A stretch of 64,000 nucleotides of DNA from the NCBI RefSeq assembly GCF_006716425.1, contig NZ_VFOZ01000001.1, positions 3,782,001-3,846,000 on the forward strand, given 5' to 3'. A program made the position numbers and the translations under genes. The notes beneath the pieces are model-generated. The model did not search any database. It had not been told where the DNA came from and saw nothing but the letters and a program-made list of their open reading frames with translations. The stretch comes from Actinoallomurus bryophytorum. GTDB taxonomy: Bacteria; Actinomycetota; Actinomycetes; Streptosporangiales; Streptosporangiaceae. Below, in pieces: positions 15,887 through 23,979 of the stretch. The first letter of the stretch is position 1. Every line of letters starts with the position of its first letter.

Positions 15887-16588
15887 ATGAGCGAGCCCGA
15901 GATGAGTCAGGTCCCGGACATCCCGATCGGTGATCTCGACTGCGCTGACGGGTGCTGCGCGTCCACCGGGGACGTACGGCCACAGCGCGATGCCGGGTGG
16001 GTGCGGGCGGCCGGTTGGGCGAGGGCGCTGTCATGGGCAAGCCTGGTCTGGATGACCGTCGAGGGGGCGGCGGGTCTCGTCGCTGGTGTCACCGCTGGGT
16101 CGATCGCGCTGATCGGCTGGGCCATGTCGAGTGTGGTCGAGGGCCTGGCCAGTGTGATCGTGATTTGGCGTTTCACCGGCTCGCGAATGCTTTCCGAGAC
16201 GGCCGAAGGTCGAGCGCAGAAAGCGGTCGCGGTCTCCTTCTGGCTGCTGGCTCCGTACGTCGCGATCGAAGCGGTGGACAAGCTCGTCGCCGGTGAGCAC
16301 GCGGATACCAGTGGGCTGGGTATCGCCGTGACGGCTCTGTCGCTCGTACTCATGCCCGGCCTCGGTATCGCCAAGAAGCGGCTTGGTGCCCGGCTGGGCT
16401 CGGGCGCCACAGCAGGGGAGGGCACTCAGAATCTTCTGTGCGCCTACCTCGCGGGTGCGGTGCTGCTCGGCCTGGCCGCCAACGCGCTCTTCGGCTGGTG
16501 GTGGCTCGACCCGCTGATGGGTCTGGCAGTCGCGGCCGTCGCCGTCCGGGAGGGCATCGAAGCGTGGCGCGGCGAGGACTGCTGCTGA
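15887..16588 (+). CDS. cation transporter, CDF-like membrane protein with Cys-rich ends
   Basis: 233 residues. Five to six hydrophobic segments (for example LVWMTVEGAAGLVAGVTAGS, SMSSVVEGLASVIVIWRF-like helix 2, a C-terminal pair ending in WWWLDPLMGLAVAAVAVREG) resemble the cation diffusion facilitator membrane domain, whose helices 2 and 5 carry acidic metal ligands; the WLDPLMGL motif is typical. A cytosolic CDF C-terminal domain is missing. The N-terminus has DCADGCC and the C-terminus EDCC, possible metal-capture sites. Likely metal efflux or uptake; substrate unknown. Start ATG 15887 is uncertain, since ATG 15902 is also in frame. Confidence 0.75.
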   Translation: MSEPEMSQVPDIPIGDLDCADGCCASTGDVRPQRDAGWVRAAGWARALSWASLVWMTVEGAAGLVAGVTAGSIALIGWAMSSVVEGLASVIVIWRFTGSRMLSETAEGRAQKAVAVSFWLLAPYVAIEAVDKLVAGEHADTSGLGIAVTALSLVLMPGLGIAKKRLGARLGSGATAGEGTQNLLCAYLAGAVLLGLAANALFGWWWLDPLMGLAVAAVAVREGIEAWRGEDCC

Positions 16589-16642
16589 TCTGCCCTTCGG
16601 CGGTCAGCACGCCGCAGGTGAGCGAAGCGGTGTCTTACGCTT

Positions 16643-17416
16643 GTGTCCATGCACGCACAGGGTGATGAAGTCTTTCTCGCTCATGTGGCGGAGCGGCTCG
16701 CGACGCTGCCCTGTGTGCACGCAGTCGCGCTGGGTGGCTCGAGAGCAACGGGGACCCACGGACCGGATAGCGACTGGGACTTTGCGGTCTACTATCGCGG
16801 AACGTTCTCACCTGACAGCTTGCGCGCTATCGGCTGGTCCGGGGAAGTCTCCGAAATCGGCGGGTGGGGCGGAGGCGTGTTCAATGGCGGTGCGTGGCTG
16901 CACGTCGACGGCCAACGCGTCGACGTGCATTATCGGGACCTCGACGACGTGGAGTATCGGCTCGCCGAGGCTCGCGAAGGCCGCTTCCGTGTCGAAAAGC
17001 TGCTGTTCCACTTGGCCGGCATTCCGACGTACATCGTCGTTGCCGAGTTGGCCGTCAACCGGGTGCTCCACGGAGAGCTACCGCGTCCTGAATATCCCGA
17101 AGCGCTGAGGCGCGGCGCCCCGCAGCGCTGGTGGGGCGACGCCCGGGGGACTCTCGGCTACGCCCGAACCGCCCACGCCGAACGCGGACATCTCACCGAC
17201 TGCAGTGGAGCGATCGCCACCGCCGCCTGCCAGGCGGCACACGCGGTGATGGCGACCCGGGGTCAGTGGGTCACCAACGAGAAGACACTCTTGGAACGAG
17301 CGGGTCTCCGGGACATCGACCGCGTCCTCAGCAACCTGACTCCTGACGCGAAAGCGCTGACCGGTGCCATCGACGAAACAGCGACATTGCTGGAAAGGGC
17401 GATCGAAAGAGCCTGA
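16643..17416 (+). CDS. nucleotidyltransferase-domain protein
   Basis: 257 residues from GTG 16643 (ATG 16649 also possible). The N-terminal domain holds the polymerase-beta-like motif VALGGSRATGTHGPDSDWDF, i.e. GGSxAxG...SDxD, and a third acidic residue in GQRVDVHYRDLDD. The rest is helical and ends with LTGAIDETATLLERAIERA. Such proteins transfer nucleotides to antibiotics or act in MNT-like modules; no HEPN partner gene is adjacent. The stop falls within the 5' arm of a hairpin repeat that probably terminates transcription. Confidence 0.8.
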   Translation: MSMHAQGDEVFLAHVAERLATLPCVHAVALGGSRATGTHGPDSDWDFAVYYRGTFSPDSLRAIGWSGEVSEIGGWGGGVFNGGAWLHVDGQRVDVHYRDLDDVEYRLAEAREGRFRVEKLLFHLAGIPTYIVVAELAVNRVLHGELPRPEYPEALRRGAPQRWWGDARGTLGYARTAHAERGHLTDCSGAIATAACQAAHAVMATRGQWVTNEKTLLERAGLRDIDRVLSNLTPDAKALTGAIDETATLLERAIERA

Positions 17417-17445
17417 GAGGACGCCCTCCCACGCCGGCTCTTTCG
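17404..17445 (+). terminator. hairpin at end of nucleotidyltransferase gene, repeated at 7422-7463
   Basis: CGAAAGAGCC / GGCTCTTTCG perfect 10-bp stem with a 22-base loop, overlapping the stop codon. No T-run beyond TTTC. The inverted copy at 7.4 kb shares loop and flanks, so it may be a small repeat element rather than only a terminator. Confidence 0.6.
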
Positions 17446-17686
17446 GACGTCGTGACCGTCTTACAGATTGCAGAGCTCGTCACGGGACCGCTCGATGATC
17501 TCGGCACCGGTCGGATCGTCAGGCATCCGGGCCGCCCCGGGCCGCTCCGGGCAGGGACGGGTTGGTCACGGCCATACATCTGGCCCCTTCCGTACGGCTT
17601 GAGGGTCACCGTTCATTGCCCGTACGCGGGGAACGTCTTCATGGTCGACGGCAGGCGAGGAGCGCTACGGATCTGTACGGCAGGCG
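17446..17686. other. short intergenic stretch, no gene recognised
   Basis: A minus-strand frame ending at 17461 encodes MPDDPTGAEIIERSRDELC then NL and stop; it looks protein-like but is only 21 residues from its ATG, perhaps the tail of a lost gene. Nothing else is supported. Confidence 0.4.
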
Positions 17687-18136
17687 TCAGGCGAGATCGA
17701 GCAAGTGGCGCGAAGGGCCGTATCTGATCTTCCAGTCGGCGGGGCATCCCAGGATTCCGTCTTGGACGCAGCGGATTCCGACGCTGACCCAGCGGACCTC
17801 TCCGTCGTCCATGAGGCTGAATCCGGCCGCCGACTCGAAGCGGTCCGAGCCGCACGAGCAGACGACGGACTCCGGGCCGTCCTCTTCGTCGCCGTCCATC
17901 CAATACTGGTCGCTGTCCAGCATGTACGCGACCGCGCCGCAGCTCACGCAGGTACGGCGCGCGCAGACCGCCGACGGGTCGAGTTCGATCGTGAAGACGT
18001 CGCCCGAGCAGGACGCGCACACGGACCTGGCCACCTGGTGAACGGGATACCCGCCCGGAGCGAGCTCCTCCAGGTAGTCGGCGACGTCATCGGCTGAGTC
18101 GCCGCGCCACCATTCGCCCGAAATGTCGATCGCCAC
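17687..18136 (-). CDS. hypothetical protein with zinc-ribbon-like cysteine pairs
   Basis: 149 residues from ATG 18136. Cysteine pairs CASCSG, CVSCG and CSC, with single cysteines at CARR and CVQDGILGCP, suggest one or two zinc ribbons. Acidic stretch MDGDEEDGPES in the middle. No family recognised; the N-terminal DISGEWWRGDSADDVADYLE is predicted helical. Single gene on the minus strand; divergent from the TetR gene, with about 100 bases between them. Confidence 0.65.
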   Translation of the reverse strand: MAIDISGEWWRGDSADDVADYLEELAPGGYPVHQVARSVCASCSGDVFTIELDPSAVCARRTCVSCGAVAYMLDSDQYWMDGDEEDGPESVVCSCGSDRFESAAGFSLMDDGEVRWVSVGIRCVQDGILGCPADWKIRYGPSRHLLDLA

Positions 18137-18191
18137 ACGGACAACCTAGTGACCCCCGCAGCGCCTGGCAGGAACAGCCGAGGGATGGACC

Positions 18192-18226
18192 CGTACCATT
18201 GATGGTATCGACCTAAAATTGGTACG
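18192..18226 (+). promoter_or_regulatory. operator/promoter of the TetR gene
   Basis: CGTACCA at 18192-18198 is mirrored by TGGTACG at 18220-18226, and TACCAT-TG-ATGGTA at 18194-18207 is a perfect palindrome. TTGATG (18199-18204), an 18-base spacer and TACGGT (18223-18228) make a possible promoter placing +1 at or next to ATG 18235; no ribosome site is visible. Autorepression and a leaderless transcript are inferred. Confidence 0.6.
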
Positions 18227-18234
18227 GTCCTAAT

Positions 18235-18945
18235 ATGGAGGAAACAGGCAGCGACCCGCAGCGGCAAGCGGAAGGCGTGCGGTCCCGGCACGAACGGCGG
18301 CGACGCGAAACCAGGGACCGGATCGCCCACACCGCGTTGGCTCTGTTCGGCGAACGGGGCTACGACACCGTGACCATCGCCGACATCGCCGAAGCCGCGG
18401 ACGTCGCGAAACAGACCGTCGTCAACCACTTTCCGGCCAAGGAGGATCTCCTCTTTGCCTGGCACCGCCCGGTCGAGGCCGATCTGATCGACATGATCGA
18501 CCAGCTCCCCTTGAGTACTCCGCTGCCGGAGTTCCTCAGGGACGAGCTGCCGCGCCTGTTCGCCCACCTGCCCGAGACACCCGAGACACCGGGCGGCAGA
18601 GAGCGGCGAACCGCGGGCGACGGCCGGCTCGCCGGCGTCATGACCATCATCCAGAACAGCCCGACGCTGCAGGATGCCCTGCGGCTGCGCGGCGCCCGCT
18701 ACCAGGACGACCTGGCGGCGATCCTGTCCGACCGCGTGCCCGCGTACCTGGGCCCCGTCGCGGCGCGGGCGATCGCCGCCTTCATCCTGACCACCGTCAC
18801 CGCCATGATCGCCGAGGCGACACGGCTACGCGGCACAGGCCTGCCGGCGGAGCAGATCACCGCCACCCTGAATGACACGGTCGGCAGGGCACTCGAAATC
18901 TTGGACACCGGCATCGGGAACACCGGCAGCCCGGGGACCGCCTGA
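18235..18945 (+). CDS. TetR/AcrR-family transcriptional regulator
   Basis: 236 residues. N-terminal TetR DNA-binding domain at about residues 20-70: RDRIAHTALALFGERGYDTV, TIADIAEAADVAKQTVVNHF, PAKEDLL. The remainder is an all-helical ligand-binding domain ending near LNDTVGRALEILDTG. The gene is followed at 137 bases by the flavoprotein oxidoreductase gene on the same strand, which may be its target. Its own promoter carries palindromes (18192-18226). Confidence 0.9.
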   Translation: MEETGSDPQRQAEGVRSRHERRRRETRDRIAHTALALFGERGYDTVTIADIAEAADVAKQTVVNHFPAKEDLLFAWHRPVEADLIDMIDQLPLSTPLPEFLRDELPRLFAHLPETPETPGGRERRTAGDGRLAGVMTIIQNSPTLQDALRLRGARYQDDLAAILSDRVPAYLGPVAARAIAAFILTTVTAMIAEATRLRGTGLPAEQITATLNDTVGRALEILDTGIGNTGSPGTA

Positions 18946-19081
18946 CGGAGTGAGTGCCTCCCGCCTGTGTACGGGCGTGAGCAGCGGGAACGGACCTGAC
19001 AGAGCGCCGGGCCCCGACGACTCGGGGCACGGAGGGGCCGATCCCCCCGGAGAGAACACCGCACCGGGACAGGAGCAGGCC

Positions 19082-20551
19082 ATGAGTGACGCACCAGGCG
19101 GAGGTCCGGCGGGCGATACCTACGACGTCGTGGTCATCGGCGTCGGGCCGATCGGCATGAATCTCGCCGACCGGGCCCGCGCCGGAGGGCTCAGCGTCGC
19201 CGTCGTGGAGCGCGAACTCGTCGGTGGTGAATGCGCCTACTGGGCGTGCATCCCCAGCAAGGCGCTCCTGCGGCCGGTCGTCGCGGTCGCCGATGCGCGG
19301 CGGGTCGAGGGCGCGCGGCAGGTGGTCGACGGGGCGCTCGACCCGGCCACCGTCTTCGCGCGCCGGGACGCGTTCGTGCACGACTGGCACGACGACGGGC
19401 AGGCCCGGTGGTTGCGGAGCATCAGTGCCACGCTCGTACGCGGCCACGGACGGCTGGCCGGCCCGCGACGGGTCGCCGTCGGAGACGCGGTACTCACCGC
19501 CCGGCACGCGGTGGCCGTCTGCACCGGCAGCCACACCGCGCTGCCCGATCTGCCCGGTATCGCCGAGGTCCGGCCCTGGACCAACCGCGAGGCCACCGAC
19601 GCTCACGCCGTACCCGCGCGTCTCGCCGTCGTCGGTGGTGGCGCCATCGGCGTGGAGATGGCCGGCGCCTGGCAGGGCCTGGGCGCCGACGTCATCCTGC
19701 TGGCACGCGGCGACGGCCTGCTGCCCCGGATGGAGCCCTTCGCCGGTGAGCTCGTCGCCCGCGGGCTGGCCGACGCCGGAGTGGACGTACGCACCGGTAC
19801 CTCTGTCGTCGGGCTGTGCCGTAAGGGCGGCACCGGGCCGGTCACGCTGCGGCTGGACGACGGGGGCGAGCTGGAGGTCGACGAGGTGCTGTTCGCCACC
19901 GGACGGGCGCCCAACACCGGAGACATCGGCCTCGAGACCGTCGGTCTCACACCCGGATCCTGGCTGGAGGTCGACGAGACCTGCCGCGTACGCGACATCG
20001 ACGACGGCTGGCTGTACGCGGTGGGCGACGTCAACCACCACGCCCTCCTCACGCACCAGGGCAGCTACCAGGCGCGCATCGCCGGCAACGCGATCGGCGC
20101 CCGTGCCGCCGGGCGGCCACTCGACACCGCGCCCTGGGGCGCACACGCCATCACGGCCGACTCCCACGCGGTGCCACAGGTGCTCTTCTGCGACCCGGAG
20201 GTCGCCGCGGTCGGTCTGTCCGCCGAGCAGGCCGAACATGCCGGACACCGCGTACGGGCGGTGGACGTCGACCTCGGCGAGAAGGTCCCCGGCGCCTCCT
20301 TGTACGCCGACGGCTACAAGGGCCAGGCCCGCATGGTGGTCGACACCGACCACGACCACCTGCTCGGCGTCACCTTCGTCGGCCCGGGCGTCGCCGAACT
20401 CCTCCACTCCGCCACCATCGCGGTCGCGGCCCAGGTCCCTATCGACCGGCTCTGGCACGCCGTGCCGTGCTTCCCGACGATCAGCGAGATCTGGCTCCGC
20501 CTGCTGGAGGCGTACCGAGGCTCGGGTGGCCTCCCCGGCCGCGGCGATTAG
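19082..20551 (+). CDS. class I pyridine nucleotide-disulfide oxidoreductase (flavoprotein reductase)
   Basis: 489 residues from ATG 19082, preceded by AGGAGCAGG. FAD motif YDVVVIGVGPIG near residue 15, the redox disulfide in GGECAYWACIPSK (CxxxxC), NAD(P)-binding VVGGGAIGVEMAGA near 190, the second FAD motif LYAVGDVNHH near 320, and a dimerisation domain whose end HAVPCFPTISE supplies the His-Glu pair typical of lipoamide dehydrogenase/mercuric reductase relatives. Lacks lipoamide-dehydrogenase gene neighbours, so the disulfide substrate is unknown. Probably regulated by the upstream TetR protein (context only). Confidence 0.88.
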   Translation: MSDAPGGGPAGDTYDVVVIGVGPIGMNLADRARAGGLSVAVVERELVGGECAYWACIPSKALLRPVVAVADARRVEGARQVVDGALDPATVFARRDAFVHDWHDDGQARWLRSISATLVRGHGRLAGPRRVAVGDAVLTARHAVAVCTGSHTALPDLPGIAEVRPWTNREATDAHAVPARLAVVGGGAIGVEMAGAWQGLGADVILLARGDGLLPRMEPFAGELVARGLADAGVDVRTGTSVVGLCRKGGTGPVTLRLDDGGELEVDEVLFATGRAPNTGDIGLETVGLTPGSWLEVDETCRVRDIDDGWLYAVGDVNHHALLTHQGSYQARIAGNAIGARAAGRPLDTAPWGAHAITADSHAVPQVLFCDPEVAAVGLSAEQAEHAGHRVRAVDVDLGEKVPGASLYADGYKGQARMVVDTDHDHLLGVTFVGPGVAELLHSATIAVAAQVPIDRLWHAVPCFPTISEIWLRLLEAYRGSGGLPGRGD

Positions 20552-20838
20552 GCCCTGTCTCGAAGTCCTCGGTCTGAGGCCCCGCCCGGCCTGAGCCGCG
20601 CCCGGTGGCCCCGCCCGGTCTGGGCCGCGCCCGTGCTGGAGCCCGCCCGTGCTGGAGCCCGCCCGTGCTGGAGCCCGCCCGTGCTGGAGCCCACCCGCCC
20701 GGGGGGTGCCATCCCACTTTCATTGTCCAGCGGGGTCAGTGGCGGGCGGAAGTAGAGCCGAGTTCTGTGGATAACGCCGCCCAGGCGGCACCCCGGCGGC
20801 GCCACACGGCAACCAGCATGACCATGAGACAGACCCAA
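20552..20838. repeat. dispersed intergenic element, copy A (16-bp tandem core)
   Basis: Begins CTGTCTCGAAGTCCTCGGTC, then four copies of the 16-base unit GTGCTGGAGCCCGCCC (20633, 20649, 20665, 20681), then a conserved block at 20701-20776 with GTGCCATCCCACT and TCATTGTCCAGCGGG, and ends ATGAGACAGACCCAAG. It shares order and sequence with copy B at 34027-34537. TGTGGATAA at 20766-20774 is a perfect DnaA-box-like 9-mer. No protein is coded convincingly. Confidence 0.75.
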
Positions 20839-20900
20839 GGTGCCAGATCCCCGGCAAACCGGTTGGCCGGCGAAGTCGGTCGCGCCTACCATGCGGACGC

Positions 20901-21773
20901 GTGAGCGGAAGACTGCGGGGGATCGCGAACGCCAACGCGCAGATCGTCGCCGACAACGGTTACACGACCGACGACGGCAGCGTCGTGGACCTGGGCCGGG
21001 CACTGGAGGACGCGGTCTCGGGCACCGTGAGCCATCCACCGGACGGGCCCATCGACGGGCCCATCAAGGTGCCCGCGGCCTCGCACCGGACGGCGTTCGA
21101 GGTGACCGGCGAGGGCAGCCTCGTCGCCGCGCGCCGGCTGCACCTCTCCGGGGTCGAACGGATCGCCGTTCTGAACTTCGCCTCCGCGCGCAATCCCGGG
21201 GGCGGCTACCTCGGCGGAGCGAAGGCACAGGAGGAGGACCTGTGCCGGCACGCCCTGCTGTACCCCTGCCTCCTCCAGGCCCCCGACTACTACGCCGCCC
21301 ACCGCGCGTCCTCTGACCTGCTCTACAGCCACCGCGTGATCTGGTCCCCCGACGTACCCGTGCACCGGGACGACGACGGCCGGCTGCTGGCCGAGCCGTA
21401 CCCGGTCTCGTTCCTGACCTCGGCCGCCCCGAACGCCGGAGAGGCCCTGCGCCGCGACCCGGGCGTACGGAGCCGGATCCGGAGCGTGCTCCACGAACGG
21501 GCGGAACGGGTGCTGGCAGTGGCAGCCCACCACGGCGCCCGCCGGCTGGTCCTCGGAGCCTGGGGATGCGGAGTTTTCCGCAACGACCCGGGTGAGGTCG
21601 CCGGGGCATTTCACACGCATCTCACCGGGGACGGCGCGTTCTCGTCGGCGTTCGAACGGGTGACTTTCGCGGTCTGGGACCGTACGCCCGGCTCGGTCAA
21701 CAAGGCCGCGTTCGCCGAGCGCTTCGCGACAGGGGACGAGACCAGGCGTCAGCCCTCAAGCGGAACGGCGTAA
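20901..21773 (+). CDS. microbial-type poly(ADP-ribose) glycohydrolase-like protein (TIGR02452/DUF2263 family)
   Basis: 290 residues from GTG 20901. The PARG signature is present as NPGGGYLGGAKAQEEDLCR: GGG followed by QEE with the two catalytic glutamates. Other family blocks are VLNFASARNPGG, YSHRVIWSPDVPVHRDDDG, SAAPNAGE and the C-terminal LGAWGCGVFRNDP of the macrodomain fold. Predicted to remove ADP-ribose polymers from proteins in the cytosol. TACCAT at 20887-20892 lies eight bases before the GTG, so the mRNA may be leaderless. Overlaps the convergent cupin gene by 25 bases. Confidence 0.88.
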   Translation: MSGRLRGIANANAQIVADNGYTTDDGSVVDLGRALEDAVSGTVSHPPDGPIDGPIKVPAASHRTAFEVTGEGSLVAARRLHLSGVERIAVLNFASARNPGGGYLGGAKAQEEDLCRHALLYPCLLQAPDYYAAHRASSDLLYSHRVIWSPDVPVHRDDDGRLLAEPYPVSFLTSAAPNAGEALRRDPGVRSRIRSVLHERAERVLAVAAHHGARRLVLGAWGCGVFRNDPGEVAGAFHTHLTGDGAFSSAFERVTFAVWDRTPGSVNKAAFAERFATGDETRRQPSSGTA

Positions 21774-22120
21774 CCCGGGACCGACGGCCAGCGGACCGTC
21801 AGCACGACCGCCTCCTCCTCGGCGTACCAGGAGTGGTCGACGCCGTGACCCCACACGACGTAGTCGCCCTGGTCGGCCAGCAGCACACTGCGTCCCGGCA
21901 GCTCCACCCGGAACCGCCCGCTGATCAACATGAGCAGCGCCGTGCGCTTCTCCCCGGTGACCCACTCCGCGCGCCGATCGCCCTTCGGATGCACGCCCCA
22001 CTTGATCTCGACATCGCCGCTGTGCCGCACGTCATCGGCCGGCTTGAAGTGCCCGAGCAGCCAGCCACGATCGCCCGCCGCGTCCACGGCGGCCCTACCC
22101 ACGTACACGTTCTCCGTCAC
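21749..22120 (-). CDS. cupin-domain protein
   Basis: 123 residues from ATG 22120. Cupin pattern: EIKWGVHPKGDRRAEWVTGE, then FRVELPGRSVLLADQGDYVV and the distal histidines WGHGVDHSWYAEEE. One small beta-barrel domain, no signal peptide. Reaction or ligand unknown. It overlaps the end of the PARG-like gene and is divergent from the F420/PPOX gene. Confidence 0.75.
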   Translation of the reverse strand: MTENVYVGRAAVDAAGDRGWLLGHFKPADDVRHSGDVEIKWGVHPKGDRRAEWVTGEKRTALLMLISGRFRVELPGRSVLLADQGDYVVWGHGVDHSWYAEEEAVVLTVRWPSVPGYAVPLEG

Positions 22121-22206
22121 GGGCGGCGACGCTACCGGCCATTTGACGTGAACCTTGCTTGAGGTTCCAGACTGATCGGACGCAGTCCACCCATGGGAGG
22201 GTCACG

Positions 22207-22623
22207 ATGCCGTTCACCCAAGACGAGGTCGACTACCTGGCGACGCAGCGGCTAGGCCGCCTGGCCACGGTCCAGCCGAACGGAACGCTGCAGGTCAGCC
22301 CGGTCGGGTTCTCCTACAACGCCGATCTCGGAGTGATCGATATCAGCGGCTACAACATGGCCGCCAGCAGGAAGTACCGCAACATCGCCGACAACGGCCG
22401 GGAGGCATTCGTGGTCGACGACATCGCGTCGGTGCAGCCGTGGCGCGTCCGGTGCCTGGAGATCCGGGGTACGGGCGAGGCGATCGAAGCTCCGGCGGAC
22501 TCGGCGGCCGGAATGGCCGGACCCATCATCCGCGTCCACCCTCAGCGCATCATCAGCTTCGGCCTCGACAAGGCCGACGTCGATCCGCACCTGGCGACCC
22601 CGAACATCCGCGACGCCACCTGA
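22207..22623 (+). CDS. PPOX-class, probably F420-dependent flavin/deazaflavin oxidoreductase
   Basis: 138 residues from ATG 22207 with GGGAGGG seven bases upstream. Split-barrel fold pattern: FTQDEVDYLATQRLGRLATV, NGTLQVSPVGFSYNAD, then SRKYRNIADNGREAFVVDDI and WRVRCLEIRGTGEAIEA. The YLxxxxLGRLATVxxxG start and RKxxNI are typical of the TIGR04023-like PPOX class F420-dependent enzymes of actinomycetes. Substrate unknown. Confidence 0.85.
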   Translation: MPFTQDEVDYLATQRLGRLATVQPNGTLQVSPVGFSYNADLGVIDISGYNMAASRKYRNIADNGREAFVVDDIASVQPWRVRCLEIRGTGEAIEAPADSAAGMAGPIIRVHPQRIISFGLDKADVDPHLATPNIRDAT

Positions 22624-22983
22624 GGGTGCCTACATCGGCGGGAGTCCGGACGCGGCCTCTCCACGGCGTACACAGGCCGGGAAGCCGGTCACCCATGGGT
22701 GTACGGGGAAGTGTCATCCGGAGGCGGACGTCAGGCTTCGAGGGTCCCCCGTAGTTTGTTCCTACAACCTATGACCACCAAGGAGGCCTGGCGCATCGTC
22801 CTGAATTCGGGGGGATTCAAGGGGGAGGCGATGCGAGGGCCGAATTCCCGGGCCCTTGGATCTGTACCCGTCCAAGCCCAGGAAGGCGAGTGTTCGCGGG
22901 TGGGTTTCCTTTGGGGGAAGGGGCCCACCCGCGGACGTCGTACGCGCGGACGCCGCCGGTCGAGCCGGTGGCGTCTTTCTCGT
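22624..22983. other. intergenic stretch with a strong hairpin
   Basis: 360 bases between two convergent genes without a supported gene. CGCGGGTGGG (22895-22904) pairs with CCCACCCGCG (22924-22933) across a 19-base loop containing TTTCCTTTGGGGG, a likely bidirectional terminator. Confidence 0.55.
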
Positions 22984-23892
22984 TCACAGACCGAACAGCC
23001 TGGCGGCGTTGTCGTGGCAGACCGCGCGGACCCAGTCGTCGCCCAGGTCCAGCCGGACCAGTGCGCTCAGCTGGTCGGCGTAGGCGTACGGGATGTTCGG
23101 GAAGTCGGTGCCCAGCAGGATGCGGTCGCCCAGGTCGGCCAGCCGAGGGGTGAGGTCCGCGGGCCAGGGCCGGGACTTCTCGGTGAAGCCGGTGAACGCC
23201 ATCGTCGTGTCCAGCAGCATCGCCGGGTGGCGTTCGGCCAGGGCCAGGAACTCCGCGTACTCCGGCATCCCCATGTGGGCGACGATCGCGACCAGCCGGG
23301 GATGCCGGGCCAGGACATCGCCGAAGGCGGCCGGGCCCGTGTGCCGGCCGGGTTCGGGTCCTGACCCACAGTGCACGACGACCGGCGTCGCCGACTCGGC
23401 GAGCATGCCCCACACCGGGTCCAGCAGCGGGTCGCGCGGGTCGTAACCACCCACCTGTATGTGCGCCTTGAACACCCGTGTCCCCTCGGAGAGCGCCTCC
23501 GCCACGTAGCGGGCGGCCGACGGCTCGGCGAAGAACGTCGCGGTACGCAGACAGTCGGGCGTACGCGCCGCGAAGCCGGCGCCCCAGCCGTTGAGCCACT
23601 CGGCCATGTCCGGGCGGTGGGGATAGAGGAGAGCGGTGAAGCGCCGTACGCCGAACGCGCGCAGCAGCCTCAGCCGCTCCTCCTCGTCCTGCCGGTAGAA
23701 CGCCGACCACGAGACCCCGGCCTCCTCGAAGCGGTCGAAGTAGGCCCGAACCTTCCGAAGCACGTTGTCCGGCATGAAGTGGGTGTGGACGTCGATCAGG
23801 CCCGGCAGGCCGAGCGAGCGCCAGAAGTGGGGAATGTCCGCATCGTCCAACGGGGGCCGCGCGGCGCCGACAGCGGGGGGCATGCCCAGCAT
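22984..23892 (-). CDS. metal-dependent amidohydrolase family protein (TIM barrel)
   Basis: About 302 residues from ATG 23892; a longer reading to 23955 would run through the operator palindromes of the neighbouring regulator and is rejected. Motifs in order: IDVHTHFMP (HxH metal site), KAHIQVGGYDPRDP, VVVHCGSGPEPGRH, AHMGMPEYAEF and LLGTDFPNIPYAY with the catalytic Asp. This is the amidohydrolase-2 pattern (ACMSD/uronate-type relatives). Substrate not deducible. Divergent from the HTH-Clp_N gene, sharing a promoter region of about 90 bases. Confidence 0.85.
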   Translation of the reverse strand: MLGMPPAVGAARPPLDDADIPHFWRSLGLPGLIDVHTHFMPDNVLRKVRAYFDRFEEAGVSWSAFYRQDEEERLRLLRAFGVRRFTALLYPHRPDMAEWLNGWGAGFAARTPDCLRTATFFAEPSAARYVAEALSEGTRVFKAHIQVGGYDPRDPLLDPVWGMLAESATPVVVHCGSGPEPGRHTGPAAFGDVLARHPRLVAIVAHMGMPEYAEFLALAERHPAMLLDTTMAFTGFTEKSRPWPADLTPRLADLGDRILLGTDFPNIPYAYADQLSALVRLDLGDDWVRAVCHDNAARLFGL

Positions 23893-23931
23893 CTTCCCAA
23901 ATAGGCGTTTAGAAATGATCAACCGGACACT

Positions 23932-23978
23932 CGTCAACCAAAGGTTGACGATCAACAGGCGTCAACCTAAAGTTGACG
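23932..23978 (+). promoter_or_regulatory. twin GTCAAC operators over a leaderless promoter of the HTH-Clp_N gene
   Basis: Operator 1: CGTCAACC-AAA-GGTTGACG (23932-23950), perfect 8-bp arms. Operator 2: CGTCAAC-CTAAA-GTTGACG (23960-23978), perfect 7-bp arms, ending one base before ATG 23980. TTGACG (23945-23950) in operator 1, a 17-base spacer and TAAAGT (23968-23973) in operator 2 form a near-consensus promoter whose +1 would be the ATG itself. No ribosome site exists. Centre spacing is 28 bases. Confidence 0.75.
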
Positions 23979-23979
23979 C

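Noticed and set aside
18857-20458. Long minus-strand open frame opposite the disulfide reductase
   Set aside because: Composition is that of an antisense shadow; the plus frame has all flavoprotein motifs.
20766-20774. Possible replication origin from DnaA-box-like 9-mers at 20.77, 34.47 and 56.95 kb
   Set aside because: Single isolated boxes, no cluster, no dnaA/dnaN/recF genes nearby.
22699-23364. Plus-strand open frame over the intergenic hairpin and amidohydrolase gene
   Set aside because: Composition is antisense-like and the minus-strand amidohydrolase explains the second half.
23893-23955. Extended N-terminus of the amidohydrolase
   Set aside because: It would run through the twin operators of the divergent regulator; the family-like start MLGMPP at 23892 is preferred.
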